From: Coriolopsis trogii
Taxonomy: Eukaryota; Basidiomycota; Agaricomycetes; Polyporales; Polyporaceae
DNA: 64,000 nucleotides
NCBI GenBank assembly: GCA_020543525.1
Contig: JAHYIO010000033.1
Coordinates: forward strand, 2,046,001 to 2,110,000
Direction: 5' to 3'
In this document: one piece after another, positions 45,891 through 57,765 of the stretch
How positions within the stretch are numbered: position 1 is the stretch's first letter
How the letters are laid out: each line of letters opens with the position of its first letter
Translations under genes and position numbers: made by a program
The notes under the pieces: model-generated
Databases searched by the model: none
The model's input: only the letters and a program-made list of their open reading frames with translations
Told to the model about the DNA's origin: nothing

Positions 45891-48330
45891 GCTGTGCATT
45901 CTGTTCAAAGTTTTGAAAAAATAGTAATCAAAAGTTGAATTCACACTCCCACCTACACAACAAAGGATAAAATATGTTTTGCAGAAAGCTTGCCCCATCA
46001 AGAATGATTTCTTCATATCTCATTAATGTAACTCCAAACCAAGTCTTCACTTAGCAAAAAACAAAGGCAAGCTAGAGATAAGATCTCCAAAGGGCAAAAA
46101 AGAGTGAGGCAGTGAGTATACTGAGGATACTTGGATAGGAGAGGTATGACTGTTTTAGGCACTTGGACTCAGAGGCACACCTTGCATCCTATTCTTGCAC
46201 CATGCCCTAGCTTGTACTAGTCACTAGTATCGAAATATCCAATCCACTTCTTAGAAAGGAAGATATATGAGCAATATTGTACCATTTTAAATAGTTCAAA
46301 CAGCCCTGTGACAGGTGAGAGGGCAATTTAGATAGGTAAATTTGAATAACTGGTTGGTGACTATGACATCGGCTGTGATATTCAAACAAGATAGAGTGTG
46401 TCACAGTGCACCACCCCCAAAGGCCTCTAGTACTTACAAAGCCCATCAGAACAATGTCTCTGTGACTAGTGATGGTCTGAAATCTTTCAAACATTTGGGG
46501 GTCTGGTGACATGTGACTGTTTGATCCATTTAAATTGGTACAATATAATTGCTATCTTGGCAATGGCTGGCCTGGAAAATCAACATTAATAACCTCACCA
46601 AGGCCCTTATGCTGCTCCCATGACCAACATACCTCCTATTCAACAAATCACACACCCCTACCATGCTGCACCCACAAAGTAAGTCTCACAGAGGCTATTG
46701 AAGGGATTCTCTAATTGGGAAATCATCCAAGGTGAGCAGATCCATGTTCCCTCATTCTCATATCTCTATAGAGGATGAAAGGTTGTCTACTATGCCCCAC
46801 CCCTTTCTCAGTTCTCCTATCACAAATACGTCAGCACCTACATGATATATGCAAAACTGGATAATGTCTCCGTCGATCGCTATTTAGTCACCCAACATAG
46901 GGCTCCTATTGCATCAATCGAGCATCTGTCATCACTTTTCATAACTCCCCACTCCTTCAGCCATACCACTCAAAAATCACTAATCTTGTCCTAGTAGGCA
47001 TCTAGTAATCAGGAAAAATCTCATATTCCATGTCATCCTCCAAAAGGACATACAATCAAATCTAGTAGTCTTCGGACCTCTTTCCACCGGCGCCTCCTGC
47101 TCTCCTCTTTGAGCGCTTCCAACACATCTGTCCAGCGCTACACTTCTTCTCATGGCTCACCGCGTCCATTTGGACCCCTTCTGGGCGATTTGTCAGGATA
47201 TCAAAGGCTTTGAGGTACACAGATGAGACATGAGAGGTCTATATGACCGGAAGATATAGGACATGGCTATGAAAAGTGACACTCACAAGCAGACTAGGAC
47301 ATGACTTCGGCGCCTCTCCAACGTGCTGGGTGCCTTTGGAATAGCGAGGGTATTAGGGCTCTCAGTAGGACAGACTTGAGAAATCAGTGGGTTTTGTATT
47401 TTTAATAGGTAGTGGGCATACATAATAGGGTTGACACTGAGTTTCAGCTCCACAGGAGGCAGGATGAATGTGCTACGAAAAGTGGTGATAGGAATGCGAA
47501 AGGCAGGGTGACCGAAAGCGCTTAACCCGGCGACTGTATACGGGTCAAACAGACGACCTGTATTCTTCCGCATTGGAGATAAAAGGGTCCTTTAGAGTGG
47601 TGACATAATATCATACACTGGTGACAACATTGTTATTGACAGAGACATTATACGTACATGCATGATATATACCAGCCATAGGATTGAGACTATCACTCTT
47701 ATTATTGAGAGCAAAAACCCTGAGAAACTACATGCAGTTATAGTAAGTCCCACCACCTCCTTCTGCTCTCTTCTTTTGTCAAACTTGCTACATAACCATA
47801 GAGACCTATATACATCCATGGTGTTGGAATTCTTGGCAATTTAGTGTTTACTATGGCTTATAATGACTAAGCAAGTATCTAGTTACCCCACTTATGTCTA
47901 AAATTATCAATGCATGTACATAGATAAGTAGCACCCCTTATGGGCTACAATAACGATTCCTTTCTCTCTTTTGCACTCCCTAGTCAAGTTGCAATACATA
48001 GCATTGTTACCACTTGGTAACTCTGTACAATGTGGCTCATATTTTGGTGCAACTCTTGCCAAATGCTCGTATATACTTCTTTACTCATATACATACTGAC
48101 AGTTCTCTTTGCAGATCATGCTCTCTGTTGTGAATTACAATGACATGCCCACCTAGCTGTGACACCAAGGTAGAGAAGACAGGTATCTCCAATGAGTAGT
48201 ATGAGTTGCTTGCAGATCTCATTCTAGCATACTATACTATAAGTCTCAAAGTACTTTATATAGCCCTTCTTTTACATTTCTGAAATGAATATCTTAACCT
48301 TTACAATACATAACAATGCACAAAACCACA
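45891..48330. other. Mostly featureless; one candidate minus-strand gene (see 47066-47573)
   Basis: Minus ORF 46512-46207 (101 codons, MSPDPQMFERFQ...) is unassigned. No repeat ends found. Remaining sequence AT-rich. Confidence 0.3.
47066..47573 (-). CDS. Candidate small gene, function unknown
   Basis: Opens MRKNTGRLFDPYTVAGLSAF at 47573 and runs 96 codons to a stop at 47283. The composition is protein-like (Pro, aromatic residues, no low complexity) and locally CpG-rich. The stop overlaps a donor-like GTGAGTGTC, and a downstream open segment AFDILTNRPEGVQMDAVSHE ends in a basic tail (KRSKRRAGGAGGKRSED) at about 47066. The obvious acceptor does not keep phase, so the joined model is uncertain. 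I do not recognise the family. Confidence 0.35.
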
Positions 48331-48860
48331 CATCAGGAAATGCCCACCTAGCGCTGAGCAACTCTTAGCATCTTTGAGATGCTGTATGTTACGACTGATC
48401 ATCGAGGCAAATGTGGGAGACAGACGAGACAAGCAGGGACACGAGAGAGACGAGACCTTGAGCAGCAAGGTGGAGCAAGGGCTTGACAAACAGGCTGGGG
48501 ACAAGTATATTGAGCAAAATATCTATAGTGTGACATACAGAGGGGCTCACCTGGGGACAAGAGGTCAAAACTGGTATCTCCAGGTAGCACGCATGGTCTT
48601 ATATACTATGGAGAACAATAGCGCTCAGTGCAGGAGTAGAGAACAAAAGGAAGTCTGAATAAGGCAACTATGGGTACTAGCAATTGGAAAAGGAAATGAT
48701 AGAGTCCGGGAGACCTGTGGTCATAACACTGTAGAGACTGTGAGAGATGTTAAAGTGCCAGAGCAGCCAAAGCAGCTCAATGAGTGCTGAGGGAAAGGTC
48801 TCAAGGTGCCTTTGCTCTCAACACATGTTGGGTGTCTCTGGCATGCTTCAACTTCTGTAT
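48331..48860 (-). repeat. D repeat, copy D8 (split by LTR C2)
   Basis: CATCAGGAAATGCCCACC, AGCGCTGAGCAACTCTTAGC, interrupted at CTGTA by LTR C2, then GAGACTGTGAGAGATG onward. Decayed inner half. Confidence 0.6.
48387..48728 (-). mobile_element. Solo LTR, family C, copy 2 (342 bp)
   Basis: Reverse of the copy at 30625. Perfect duplication CTGTA (48382-48386, 48729-48733). Inserted into repeat D8. Confidence 0.93.
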
Positions 48861-49090
48861 GATATACCAGAAATTGGGTGCCATTTCCCACATCTCCCAC
48901 AATGGTAAAAACTTCAATGACAAAAATATCTTATAGCATGATACCATAGTACAACAGCTGTATCTATAACATAGTCTCTGCCCACTGCTGGTAGATTACT
49001 ATTTATAAATAGGAACAAACACAGCATACCTGTTCAATGGTCAATATGGTCTAGCAAAGAAGAGAAACTTCAGCAGAGCGAACAAGCAGC

Positions 49091-49153
49091 CATGTCTTAC
49101 TATATTTGGACCAGTTCACCTAGAGTGAACTGGTCCAAATATAGTAAGACATG
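49091..49153. repeat. Perfect hairpin, 29 bp stem, 5 nt loop
   Basis: Left arm 49091-49119 starts CATGTCTTACTATATTTGGA; the right arm 49125-49153 is its exact reverse complement; loop CTAGA. Confidence 0.97.
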
Positions 49154-49331
49154 GGAGTGTTGTAGCCCACCATTGCCCACCATCCAAAGCACAGCTCACC
49201 GCATAAGTCCAATGCTCTGTTAAGAACAGTGTCCCATTCATCTTGACCTATCAAATTGACCAAATTAGAACCGCATTACCATTTCCGGGATCACACACAG
49301 GGGAAAGATGCATCTTAGTAACATCAGCACT

Positions 49332-49874
49332 CTACACCTTGCACCCGTTTGTAGCGCCTTGCCCACAGCCTGCTGACGACCTCATTCCACTCTGAGCCCC
49401 CAAGCACGTTCTCTGCCAGCATGGACAGAACAACCTCGAGTGTTGCTTCACCGTGTGCTGTGCAAGGCCCTTCAGCCCATTTTCATATGCCTTAACCAGC
49501 TTCACAAATCTTGATAACATTCATCATGTCATCCCCCGCACGCTCCAGGTTATCCAGCCAGTTGTGCCATGGAGGATGATTGTCACCATCCATGTCTTTT
49601 CAACCTCATCTGAGAGGTTGCCCTTTGTGGTCATCTGCTTATTGAGGGTCCAGGTGGGAGTCATAGGAGCAAGACATGATGAGTGAACAAGACGGGGCAG
49701 AGCAAAAGAGCAAGAGGAGATAGCAAGCCAGTGATAAGCCTCCAATGCTCCTGAGCACATATGGATCATTTTTGTGCCAAAAGCAAGAGTTGCAGCAGCC
49801 ACCGCCAGCAAACAAAACCCAGCCAAGTGAACAAAACGTGACTGAACGAATTGCCCCGGTCGAGTTGAATACAA
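49332..49874 (-). pseudogene. Uncharacterised coding-like region in the D8-D7 element
   Basis: Minus frame 49874-49524 (WTLNKQMTTKGNLSDEVEKT, IILHGTTGWITWSVRGMT) continues in another frame at 49520-49332 (RFVKLVKAYENGLKGLAQHT, CWQRTCLGAQSGMRSSAGCG). The switch of frame without loss of protein-like character suggests an eroded gene. Not recognised; not transposase-like. Confidence 0.3.
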
Positions 49875-50279
49875 AGTATCAATGTCCTAAGTGAACTCTC
49901 TCCCTCCTATGATGGTTTATGCATGAGCAACAAGCCAGTACAACAAATGGCATATTGAGCAACACCCTTGATAAAAGTCGCAGAGGGCCAACAAGTCCTG
50001 GGTCGGGGGCATAATGCTTCGATATTTGCAACCTCCTTCCATTTCAGGAAAGCCTTTAGGCACTCATAGAGTCAGAATTGCCGGTGGTGATCACTTTATC
50101 TAGGAGTGTCCAACATTTTGCAATCACATGCGCAAGGCTGCAGCACTCAAATGGGTCGCTTGACTTGGAATCACAGATATCCTATTTGTGCAGGCAAGTT
50201 GCAGAGCAGTTAAAAGGAGCCTCAAGGATACTGAACACTGCGCTTATCATGGCCGCCTCGCATGGCTGATGCGGCTTGA

Positions 50280-50945
50280 AGGCAAGCAAGTTCAGCCTTC
50301 AGCCACAAATTTGTAGGCCAGGGCGCATTGCAGTTGTGGCCTCACTGTCCAAAGAGGACTGGTCTGGGTGAGTTGGTTGCAAGGATTGCGCAATGTCTAG
50401 CAGCAAAGGGATGATTCAGGCTATGGAGCGGAATGGCACAAGTGTAGCAGAGCCTTTTTGGATAGTCTTTTGAATCTGAGAATACAAGTTTTGTTCCCCC
50501 CCTCTGAGCACAGATCTCTAAGCCAGCCAGACCTCTCGATACCAGTCATGATTCTGGCAGCACGTAGGAAGCGTAGCTTGGTTGGTCAGTAAACTCCTTT
50601 TGTCCTCTCAAACTCTTGTCCTTAAACTATAGAAGTGACACCATTGAATCATCCTCTTTGCACCCTCCTTACTAGACCTCGTGGTCCTCCCAGCCTATCA
50701 GCTTCAATCCAAAAACCTAGACACCTTATCCCAAATCTCACCCTTCCCCCGGCAACCCTTCCAGCATACAAGACCCCCCTCAACTCTTCTCTCTTTGAAG
50801 TGTCTCTCCGCAGGGAGCCACAGGATGAACAGGTTAGATTGTACGTTCAACCAGCCTTTGATTTGCCTTTGCTTCTTTGCATGCTGCTTTGTGGGTGGTT
50901 AGTTTAGTCTTTCCCCCTTTCTCCCAGAGAGTACAGAGCTATGTT
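50280..50945. repeat. Repeat G, copy 1
   Basis: Homologous to 62273-63320: shared blocks include GCAGCAAAGGGATGATTCAG versus GCAACAAAGGGATAAGTCAG, TTTTGTTCCCCCC and ATTCTGGCAGCA. Contains no supportable ORF. Copy 2 has lost most CpG. Confidence 0.7.
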
Positions 50946-51528
50946 TCATTCATCTCACATGTACACTTGAACAGGGCCAGTCACCCATCACTGGAAGGGC
51001 CAGAGAGCACAAGGGCGAGAGTATGAGGGTGAGAGCCAGAGGGTGAGAGCTAGAGCCAGAGAGCAAGAGCAAGAGTGAAAGCAAGGCAAGAAGAGAGCAG
51101 AGCCAGAGAGCGTAAGAAGAGAGGCATGCCAGCATGGCAAGTCTGAAGCACCCTCTCAGTGGCCTTATGTGGCCTGGTAAGACAGGTGCTACAGACTTGG
51201 GCTCTCCTCTCTCTCTTGCTGTCTGCTCTCTTGCACTCACTCACTCCACTCACTCTCTCTTGCTCTCTCACTCTCCTCTCCCCTGTCTCCCCTCTCTTGT
51301 CTTGCTCTTCACCTCTCTCTTCTCTCTCCATCTCTGACCTTCAAGTCTCCTTGATAAATCGTGACTAGGACCACCACAGTGACCATGACAAGGGCCTGGA
51401 CCAGGACTAGGACCAGAACAAGAACATGAGGACAAGAATGGGGTCCAGCACAAGGGCAAGGGCAAGGGAGAGGGAGAGGGTGATAATAGATACAATGAGA
51501 GTGGCGTGAAGACAAGGAGCACTAACCC

Positions 51529-51698
51529 AAGGCTGATGGAGAGCAATACTTTTGCTCTCCATCAGCCTTAGGTTTGTGCTTTATGCTAGACATCTGGGTT
51601 GACAGTAATGGCAAGGACTAAAGCTCAAACAAGCACAAAGATGAGGAGCACAAGGTCAAGGCTAATGGAGAGCAATACTTTTGCTCTCCATTGGCCTT
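51529..51698. repeat. Pair of near-identical hairpins
   Basis: 51529-51569: AAGGCTGATGGAGAGCAA, loop TACTT, perfect complement. 51658-51698: AAGGCTAATGGAGAGCAA, same loop, one mismatch. Weaker complementarity extends outward (GGAGCACTA / TTTGTGCTT). A third, eroded version lies near 52045-52090. Confidence 0.92.
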
Positions 51699-52146
51699 AG
51701 CTTTGTACTCCTTGTCTTCACCATTGGGTTGACGGTAAGGGAGATGGCAGTAGCACAGACAGATATGGAGGTGAGGGTCAGGACAAGGATGAACATGCCT
51801 ATGGCCGTGCCTTTGCCCATGCCCATGCTCACATCTGAGCCTGCAATCATGACTCTGCCCACAACCATGATTGTGATCTGGACCACAACCACAGCCAGCC
51901 ACAACCACATTAGTACCCAGATGAGGAGATAGGCTCAGAGGGTGTGAGGGTGAGGGAAAGGGCAATGGTGAGGATGAGGATAAGAGTGATGAGAGTGGGG
52001 GCAAGGGAGTGACTAGGGCAGGGGCCAGGATCACAAGCCTGAGCCCAATGGAGGGCCCTGATATTCCACTCTCCACCGGCCTTGGACTTGTGCTCCATGC
52101 CAGGAAGGAGCACTTTGAACAATGAGCTACGACACTTCCATGTGCT

Positions 52147-52193
52147 ACCATATTAGGACCTGTTTGCTCAGAGCAAACAGGTCCTAATATGGT
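52147..52193. repeat. Perfect palindrome, 23 bp stem, 1 nt centre
   Basis: ACCATATTAGGACCTGTTTG... with its exact reverse complement at 52171-52193; centre A at 52170. Confidence 0.97.
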
Positions 52194-52559
52194 CACATAT
52201 GGCCATTTGCTCATGGACAAGCATGAGGACTGTGCCCACAACCACAACCATGCCAACATTCATATTGGAATATGACCGGGGCTATGGCCACAGCCACAAC
52301 TGCTATAGCTACGGCCCAGATGAGAATGAGAATGAGGGTGGTGAGGGTGAGGTTGGTAGCCTTGCTCTTGCTCTGCTTGTCATCTTGATGTTCTCATCCT
52401 TCTCCTCACCATTGTCTGAATTCTCTTTGTTGGTCCCTCTCTTATGTATTTGACACGCATATATACAGACATAATATATCTTCATCATACACATACAATA
52501 AGTCATTATATAGTCTTGAAATTTCAACCTGACTATGGTCATGCATCTGCCAGCACTCC

Positions 52560-52782
52560 AGCACTGGCAAGCTGTGGGCTAGCCTAAGTGGCTCCAAGAA
52601 GCTCTGGGATGCTCTTGTTAGGAACAGACCAGCCGCTGAACCAGCTACGCCAAAAGGGTGCAATGTCAAGCTTGGCTTGACATCTGGCTGGTGCTATATA
52701 TACAGTTCAACTGCTGTCGTAACAGCTCTGGCAGGGTGGCTATGTCCCAGAGTTTCTCAGTGCCAAGGTGCTTTTTCTGATG
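52560..52782 (+). repeat. D repeat, copy D7 (split by mini-LTR c)
   Basis: AAGCTCTGGGATGCTCT is interrupted by the mini-LTR and resumes GCTCTGGCAGGGTGGC, TGCCAAGGTGCTTTTTCTG ATG at the outer end. Confidence 0.75.
52616..52723 (-). mobile_element. Mini-LTR copy c (108 bp)
   Basis: TGTTAGGAACAGACC...GCTGTCGTAACA on the plus strand, with perfect duplication GCTCT (52611-52615, 52724-52728). Inserted in D7. Confidence 0.92.
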
Positions 52783-52784
52783 CA

Positions 52785-54155
52785 GGTTACTACCACCCAG
52801 AGTTGAAGAGTTTTGCATTACATGTGGTAGGGTCAGCCTGGCAGACAATGAAGTTTTATAACATCTTGAAGAGCTTTAGGCCAAAGCTGAAAAACTTGCT
52901 ACCATGCCTATAGCAGTATGTACATTGTTCTATGCATTTGTAAGTTCCATACTTAGCAGGCCATAGACATGTGAAAAAACCTGTGACCAGGCATAGTTCA
53001 AGTGTCTTTTATCTGAATAAATTGTGGCTTGTGACCAGGCAAATAAAAAGACAGAGCATCCCAATTTTTTGGCCATTGTTACAGTACATTTATAGGCATT
53101 CATCTCTGTTTATTCCCTCAGCTGATATAATCAAGTGATAGTGATGAACATGGCTTTGGAGATATTACAAAAAACAGTGGTGATAATTGCTGTGAGTAAT
53201 TAAAATGTCACCTACAATATACTAGGACTGCAGAGCACTTACTAGATGTTAATGCAGGAACTCAAGAGCATGGTCAATCTTGCTCTTAATGTATGGACAT
53301 CAAGTAGTGGGTATGCATTCTTGGCTATTATAATGCACTTTGTTAATAAAGACTGGCTGCTCAGTAAGTCATAACAATTTTGGTAAAGTTTGCAGATTGG
53401 AATATTCTTATCCTTTAGAAGAACTCTTGATTGATTTCTATAAACATATTGGTAAATATAGCAGAGATAACCTTGCTTTTGCTGTATAGAAAACACTCAA
53501 GCTCTATAGGCTTGTTGGCTGGGTCAGTATATCTCACACACAATATTGAACTTGGTCAGAGAGGACCAAGTCTGACAAGGTACAATTAATGCATGATATA
53601 TATTAGTGGCAGAGTAGGAAGTAGTTGATTATGACTAATAAGTACAACTTGTATCATATATGTAAATCCTCCGTTTGCTATTGGCTGTATGGTACCTCAG
53701 AATATGTGGATTGATGTTATTTATGAACCCATTTTAATCTGCCTTTGGGCTAATAGGAATGACCCATGCATATAACTTATCTTGTCAAGTTGTAAGTAAA
53801 TACTTATACTTAGGCTAATGTAGTATTTGTATTATTTGACTGTAGGCTACAATCTGACCATAGAATATATTACAATGTTAGTACTTAATGTCTGACATAA
53901 GCACTTAAGGCAGCCCTACAGTCAAAAAAGCACTGAATAGCCCTAATTCTAGCAAATTGATGACAGTAACAAGAACAATTGTATTCAATCTCTAGCATTA
54001 TATCAACAGAAGATAAGTAGTTTGCTTATCAGAGGCTCAATCTTATTCCTACTAACAATATTCATAACAAGCACCCTCTGCAACACTCACTCTATAAAGA
54101 ACAATTTCTTTATCTTATGAATTGTAATAGTCATAAACTTATATGTCTTTTGTTA
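52785..54155. other. No recognisable gene, AT-rich
   Basis: Only minus ORF 53496-53242 exceeds 80 codons and it is unassigned. No repeat ends found. Confidence 0.4.
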
Positions 54156-54756
54156 TGCAGTCCAGATTGTAGCTATCAATTGCAACAATGCAAGTAATAA
54201 TAATACAATGGTTGATGCTCTTGAGAGGCAGTATGCAACTCTCAGCATTCCATTTACTGCCAAAGTTGCTTGTATGCACTACATGCCACATATAGTCCAT
54301 CTTGTTGTACTTAAGAAGAGTCGTATACTATTACATTACTGCAGGTTATTGATCTGATTTTCCAACAGCTGCTTGAGACTATCAAAGCAAATTTCAATCC
54401 CTTGGAAAGTAATTTTGCAAAATAGTTAGAATGCATGACCACTTGATAAACAGATTTGTCTCATGACTATGAGCCCCCTGATAGAACTTCTATTCTCACA
54501 TCTGATCAGCCTGATGGCACTATAAAAGCCAATACAATATCATTGCAGTAGACATACTCAGATCCTATAGTGGCAATAGATGACTTGCTGGAAAATGTGA
54601 TATTGCTGTTTGATGCACTTTCCACTAGAAATCATTCATCTACTACTTGCAATGTTAGCTTTGCAAGATCATTCATGCTGTGTGGTCCAGTCCCCAGCAC
54701 CGACAAACCTGGCTGCATTCGGTTGAGATTTATTCTCTACCACCATGCTAGACCTA

Positions 54757-54946
54757 TGTCAGAACTTCCCTTACTCCATCCGGAGGCATACCGATGGATA
54801 ATATTTTTAAAACCCTCCGAATGGGCCTTGGAGGGAGGTTAGAGGCCAGAAAGTCCCATTCGGATAGCCTCAGAAGGGCACTTAGATGCGGAAAATATCC
54901 CTCTGGATGCCTTATTTATCCGGATGTGTTTCGGTAAGTTCCGACA
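54757..54946. mobile_element. 190 bp MITE, TA duplication (Tc1/mariner-like)
   Basis: TGTCAGAACTTCCC at the left; right end reverse complement TGTCGGAACTTACC. TA on both sides (54755-54756, 54947-54948). CpG-rich compared with the AT-rich hAT remnant it lies in. Too short to code. Confidence 0.7.
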
Positions 54947-55154
54947 TAACACAGCCTGAATAGCTAAAATGCTCATTCTCAATATTCAAACCTGGTTTTT
55001 GACACATCAGATAATAGTATGTGCTTTGTTTGAAATCTATCAATGCCAATGACTCTTCCTGTGCTCTTGACTTACTACCACCTGACAGACACCTCTTACT
55101 ACTATGCATGAGCTGCATATGAGTATACTTTCATCTGTGGCTTGGATTATATAT

Positions 55155-55263
55155 TGTTGGAAACAGACCAGCTGCTGTAACTGTTATGCCAAAAGGGTGC
55201 AATGTCAAGCATGGCTTGATATTCGGCTTGTGCTATATATGCACTTCAACTGTGTTTGTAACA
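55155..55263 (-). mobile_element. Mini-LTR copy d (109 bp)
   Basis: TGTTGGAAACAGACC...TGTTTGTAACA with perfect duplication TATAT (55150-55154, 55264-55268). Confidence 0.9.
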
Positions 55264-55929
55264 TATATTGAGCCATAATAATCAGGTTGTTAATACTCTC
55301 CTAAACACAGTATTCAATCTATGAATATTCCTCAGTGGAGCTCTTGCAGATTGCCAGAGCAATACTGATGACAAGATCTCTTATGTTTGAACATGCAAGA
55401 AAAAGCTCAAAGCACATTATCAGTAGCATTACATTCTGGTTACCATTACTATATCTGGCACTCCTGGGATGACTGCCCCACCTTTTCCTTTGCCCATCTT
55501 TCATAGCTCACTTTGACCTATCAATAATAATAACTAACTCCTCTGTTAAGCTCTCTATTCACTTTCAACTAGATCCAAAGGATGTGCACAGTCTTTGACT
55601 TAAACTGCTCAAATAGTGGTAGTCACATCAAGACCAGTTTCCCAACTTGTCAAAGTTAGCTCATAATATATTCCCCATAACTGGTATGCTGCTTTGTTAT
55701 TTTAGCTTAATCTCTGATAGCTGACAACCACTTGACAGAATGTACTATGGCTGTGGAGTGGATTTTCTCTCTAAAATGAGACACAATTTCTCTCCACTGT
55801 TTGAGTTTGAAGCCAGAGACTATTTATACCTCATACGATTTAAACAGATGCTATTGCTAACCTTTCATATGTTAGGGAATATGATTTTTACTGACTCCCT
55901 TCTCCTATTCCTATACTGCATCATATAAA

Positions 55930-57070
55930 TAGTACTATATCCATAATGTACATACTATTCCATGGCATAATCATTATGTGCCCATAACTGGATCTGTCAG
56001 ATGTGGAGCTGAAATGCTGACTCTACTCAAACATTTGTATCTTAATTTCGTGCTTAAGATGAATGAAATCCTGTGACAGAAGCCAGATTTTTTCATCCTA
56101 TGATTCAGTTGTTTATTAACCACATATTAGAATTACATAAGTTTAATATTAATTCTAATAAACCTGGTCCATATAGTAAAATATCTGGTTATTTTAGTAC
56201 TATAGAGCAGTAGAGAAGACTCATACTATATATATATATTCCTAACATCCCAGGAGGTATGCAATTGCATTATTGATCCTGATGCTTCTAGATATATGTT
56301 TACTTATAAATGTTGCAGGTTCTTACTATGGTTGTGATGTGGTTTATTTTACTTTAAAATAAGCCTAATTACTAAATAAGTGCCTAAAACAAACACAGCC
56401 TAATATATAACTAGCTGGATTTTGACATATAAATGAATATAGTCTAATATATGGACAAGCAAACTTATTCCAACATATGAACCAATATCTGACATATAGA
56501 TAATATATAGCTTCATATAGTCCAAAATATAGTCTAACATAGCTTTAAGATATAAACAAACATATTTTGGTATTTGAAAAAATATAGCCTGACATACTGA
56601 CACATCTAATAGATGTAGCTAACAATATAAAGTTTGAATCAGAAAATATAAAAACTTGCCCAACATAGGAAGAGCACTAGGTATATAATATATATATAAA
56701 GTCTGGAAAACTAATTGCTCATATGGTCTAGTGGCTATAGTACTGGATATTATCTGCTCTTGCTCTATTTTCTGGGTTTAATTTCTAAGGCAGTGAAAAT
56801 TGCAGATTCTACTAATTTTGATAGTAAGTAAAATAGCGGGAAGTAATCTGTATTTGCTTTTTCACTTGGAAACAAATAGTACAAAAAGTATATTGCTAAA
56901 ACCTGTTTGTCAACACATTTTCCACATGCCCTTACTAATAAAGTAAGTAACTAATAAGTAAAAAGTAAGTAGTCAATGAATAAGTAGCTGTGATGCCATT
57001 GCTAACTAAGCAGTAATGTGTTTATAAAATTACTAGGTCCTGTAGCTTTATTATATAATAAGTGGCAGAT
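55930..57070. other. No recognisable gene; tRNA-like string at about 56728-56800
   Basis: Very AT-rich. ATATGGTCTAGTGGCTATAG (56733) followed by CTGGGTTTAATTTCTAAGG (56771) resembles A and B boxes of a tRNA of the Glu/Asp type, but the arms no longer pair. Probably a tRNA pseudogene or SINE head. Confidence 0.35.
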
Positions 57071-57073
57071 GGC

Positions 57074-57640
57074 AGGTTCTGTCATATTCCATGCTTCTCT
57101 GGCTGGGTTACTTTAAGCCCCAAACCCCAAACTCCAACCAGCATATGTTTTTATCTGTGCATCACAGAACATTGATCTTATCAGTATTATGCAGTTCTAT
57201 CATATAGCTACCACCAGTGCATAATATAATGGACATCACAGGCTTGACCCATATTAGTACTCCATTGAACCTGCATTATCTCTGTGATAGCTTGGTGCCA
57301 AGACTTAGTTAGACCTAGTACTATATAACTCTGGCAATATAACCATTGTACCTTGGTCCATCTTCTAAACTCTGGTCCTCCAGAACACTGCTTAACTCTA
57401 AACTTGTCCTCTCAATGTTTAGACTTGAAGTCTATTGTTATACTCTATACCTGTCCATTTTTCAACTCCAATTTCTGACCTCCATTCCTGATCTCCAATA
57501 GTCCCTTGTCTATAAATCGAGAATATTAGATAATTTTCTCAGAGTGTTGCTAATAGCTTTGCCAAAGTTCTCAATTCTGTTGGTCCCAGACATTTGTTAC
57601 TCTAGCCATCTTTGCTGTCTAGCCCAGCACATCCTCAACA
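57074..57640. mobile_element. LTR family F, copy 2 (strongly decayed, inverted)
   Basis: Reverse of 5308-5939: shares CCCCAAACCCCAAAC near the left, the block equivalent to GAGAGGACGAGG as CTTGTCCTCTC, and the end CATCCTCAACA at 57640. Almost all CpG sites of copy 1 are TG or CA here. Confidence 0.55.
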
Positions 57641-57765
57641 GGTTCATACAATATATATCAGGTAATAGTATCATGTGACATGTGGCAAGTGATATTCTTT
57701 TTATATGCTCTGATGTTTTATATGACCTATCCCTGTCTTATGACCTTTTGTGTCAATGTTATATT

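Larger units (their letters stand above)
50950..52450. repeat. E4: low-complexity core of the D8-D7 element
   Basis: GA-rich sequence (51000-51115), module GGCAAGTCTGAAGCACC (51138), CT-rich (51200-51340), then arrays of GGACAAG/GGGCAAGGG units at 51360-51480 and CCATGCC-type units at 51720-52400. Same modules as E2 and E3 in a slightly different order. Confidence 0.6.
48331..52782. mobile_element. D-E-D non-autonomous element with nested LTR C and mini-LTR
   Basis: Left terminus D8 begins CATCAGGAAATGCCCACC; right terminus D7 ends CTTTTTCTGATG. The flanking dinucleotide is CA on both sides (48329-48330, 52783-52784). Inside are LTR C2 (48387-48728), minus-strand ORFs (49332-49874), repeat G1 (50280-50945), core E4 (50950-52450), several hairpins, and mini-LTR c within D7. 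About 4.0 kb without the nested LTRs. No transposase recognised. Confidence 0.55.
54160..55925 (+). pseudogene. hAT transposase remnant
   Basis: Upstream segment: NASNNNTMVDALERQYATL and TAKVACMHYMPHIVHLVVL (54190-54310), matching the DNASNN...CxxHxxHL block of hAT transposases. Downstream segment: FPNLSKLAHNIFPITG (about 55640-55690) and AVEWIFSLK, then DTISLHCLSLKPETI (about 55750-55830), matching the C-terminal dimerisation block. Between them lie a MITE, a mini-LTR and AT-rich sequence. Many stops; no ends identified. Confidence 0.6.

Noticed and set aside
51360..51950. CRISPR-like or tandem satellite array
   Set aside because: Units are degenerate and unspaced; the organism looks fungal.
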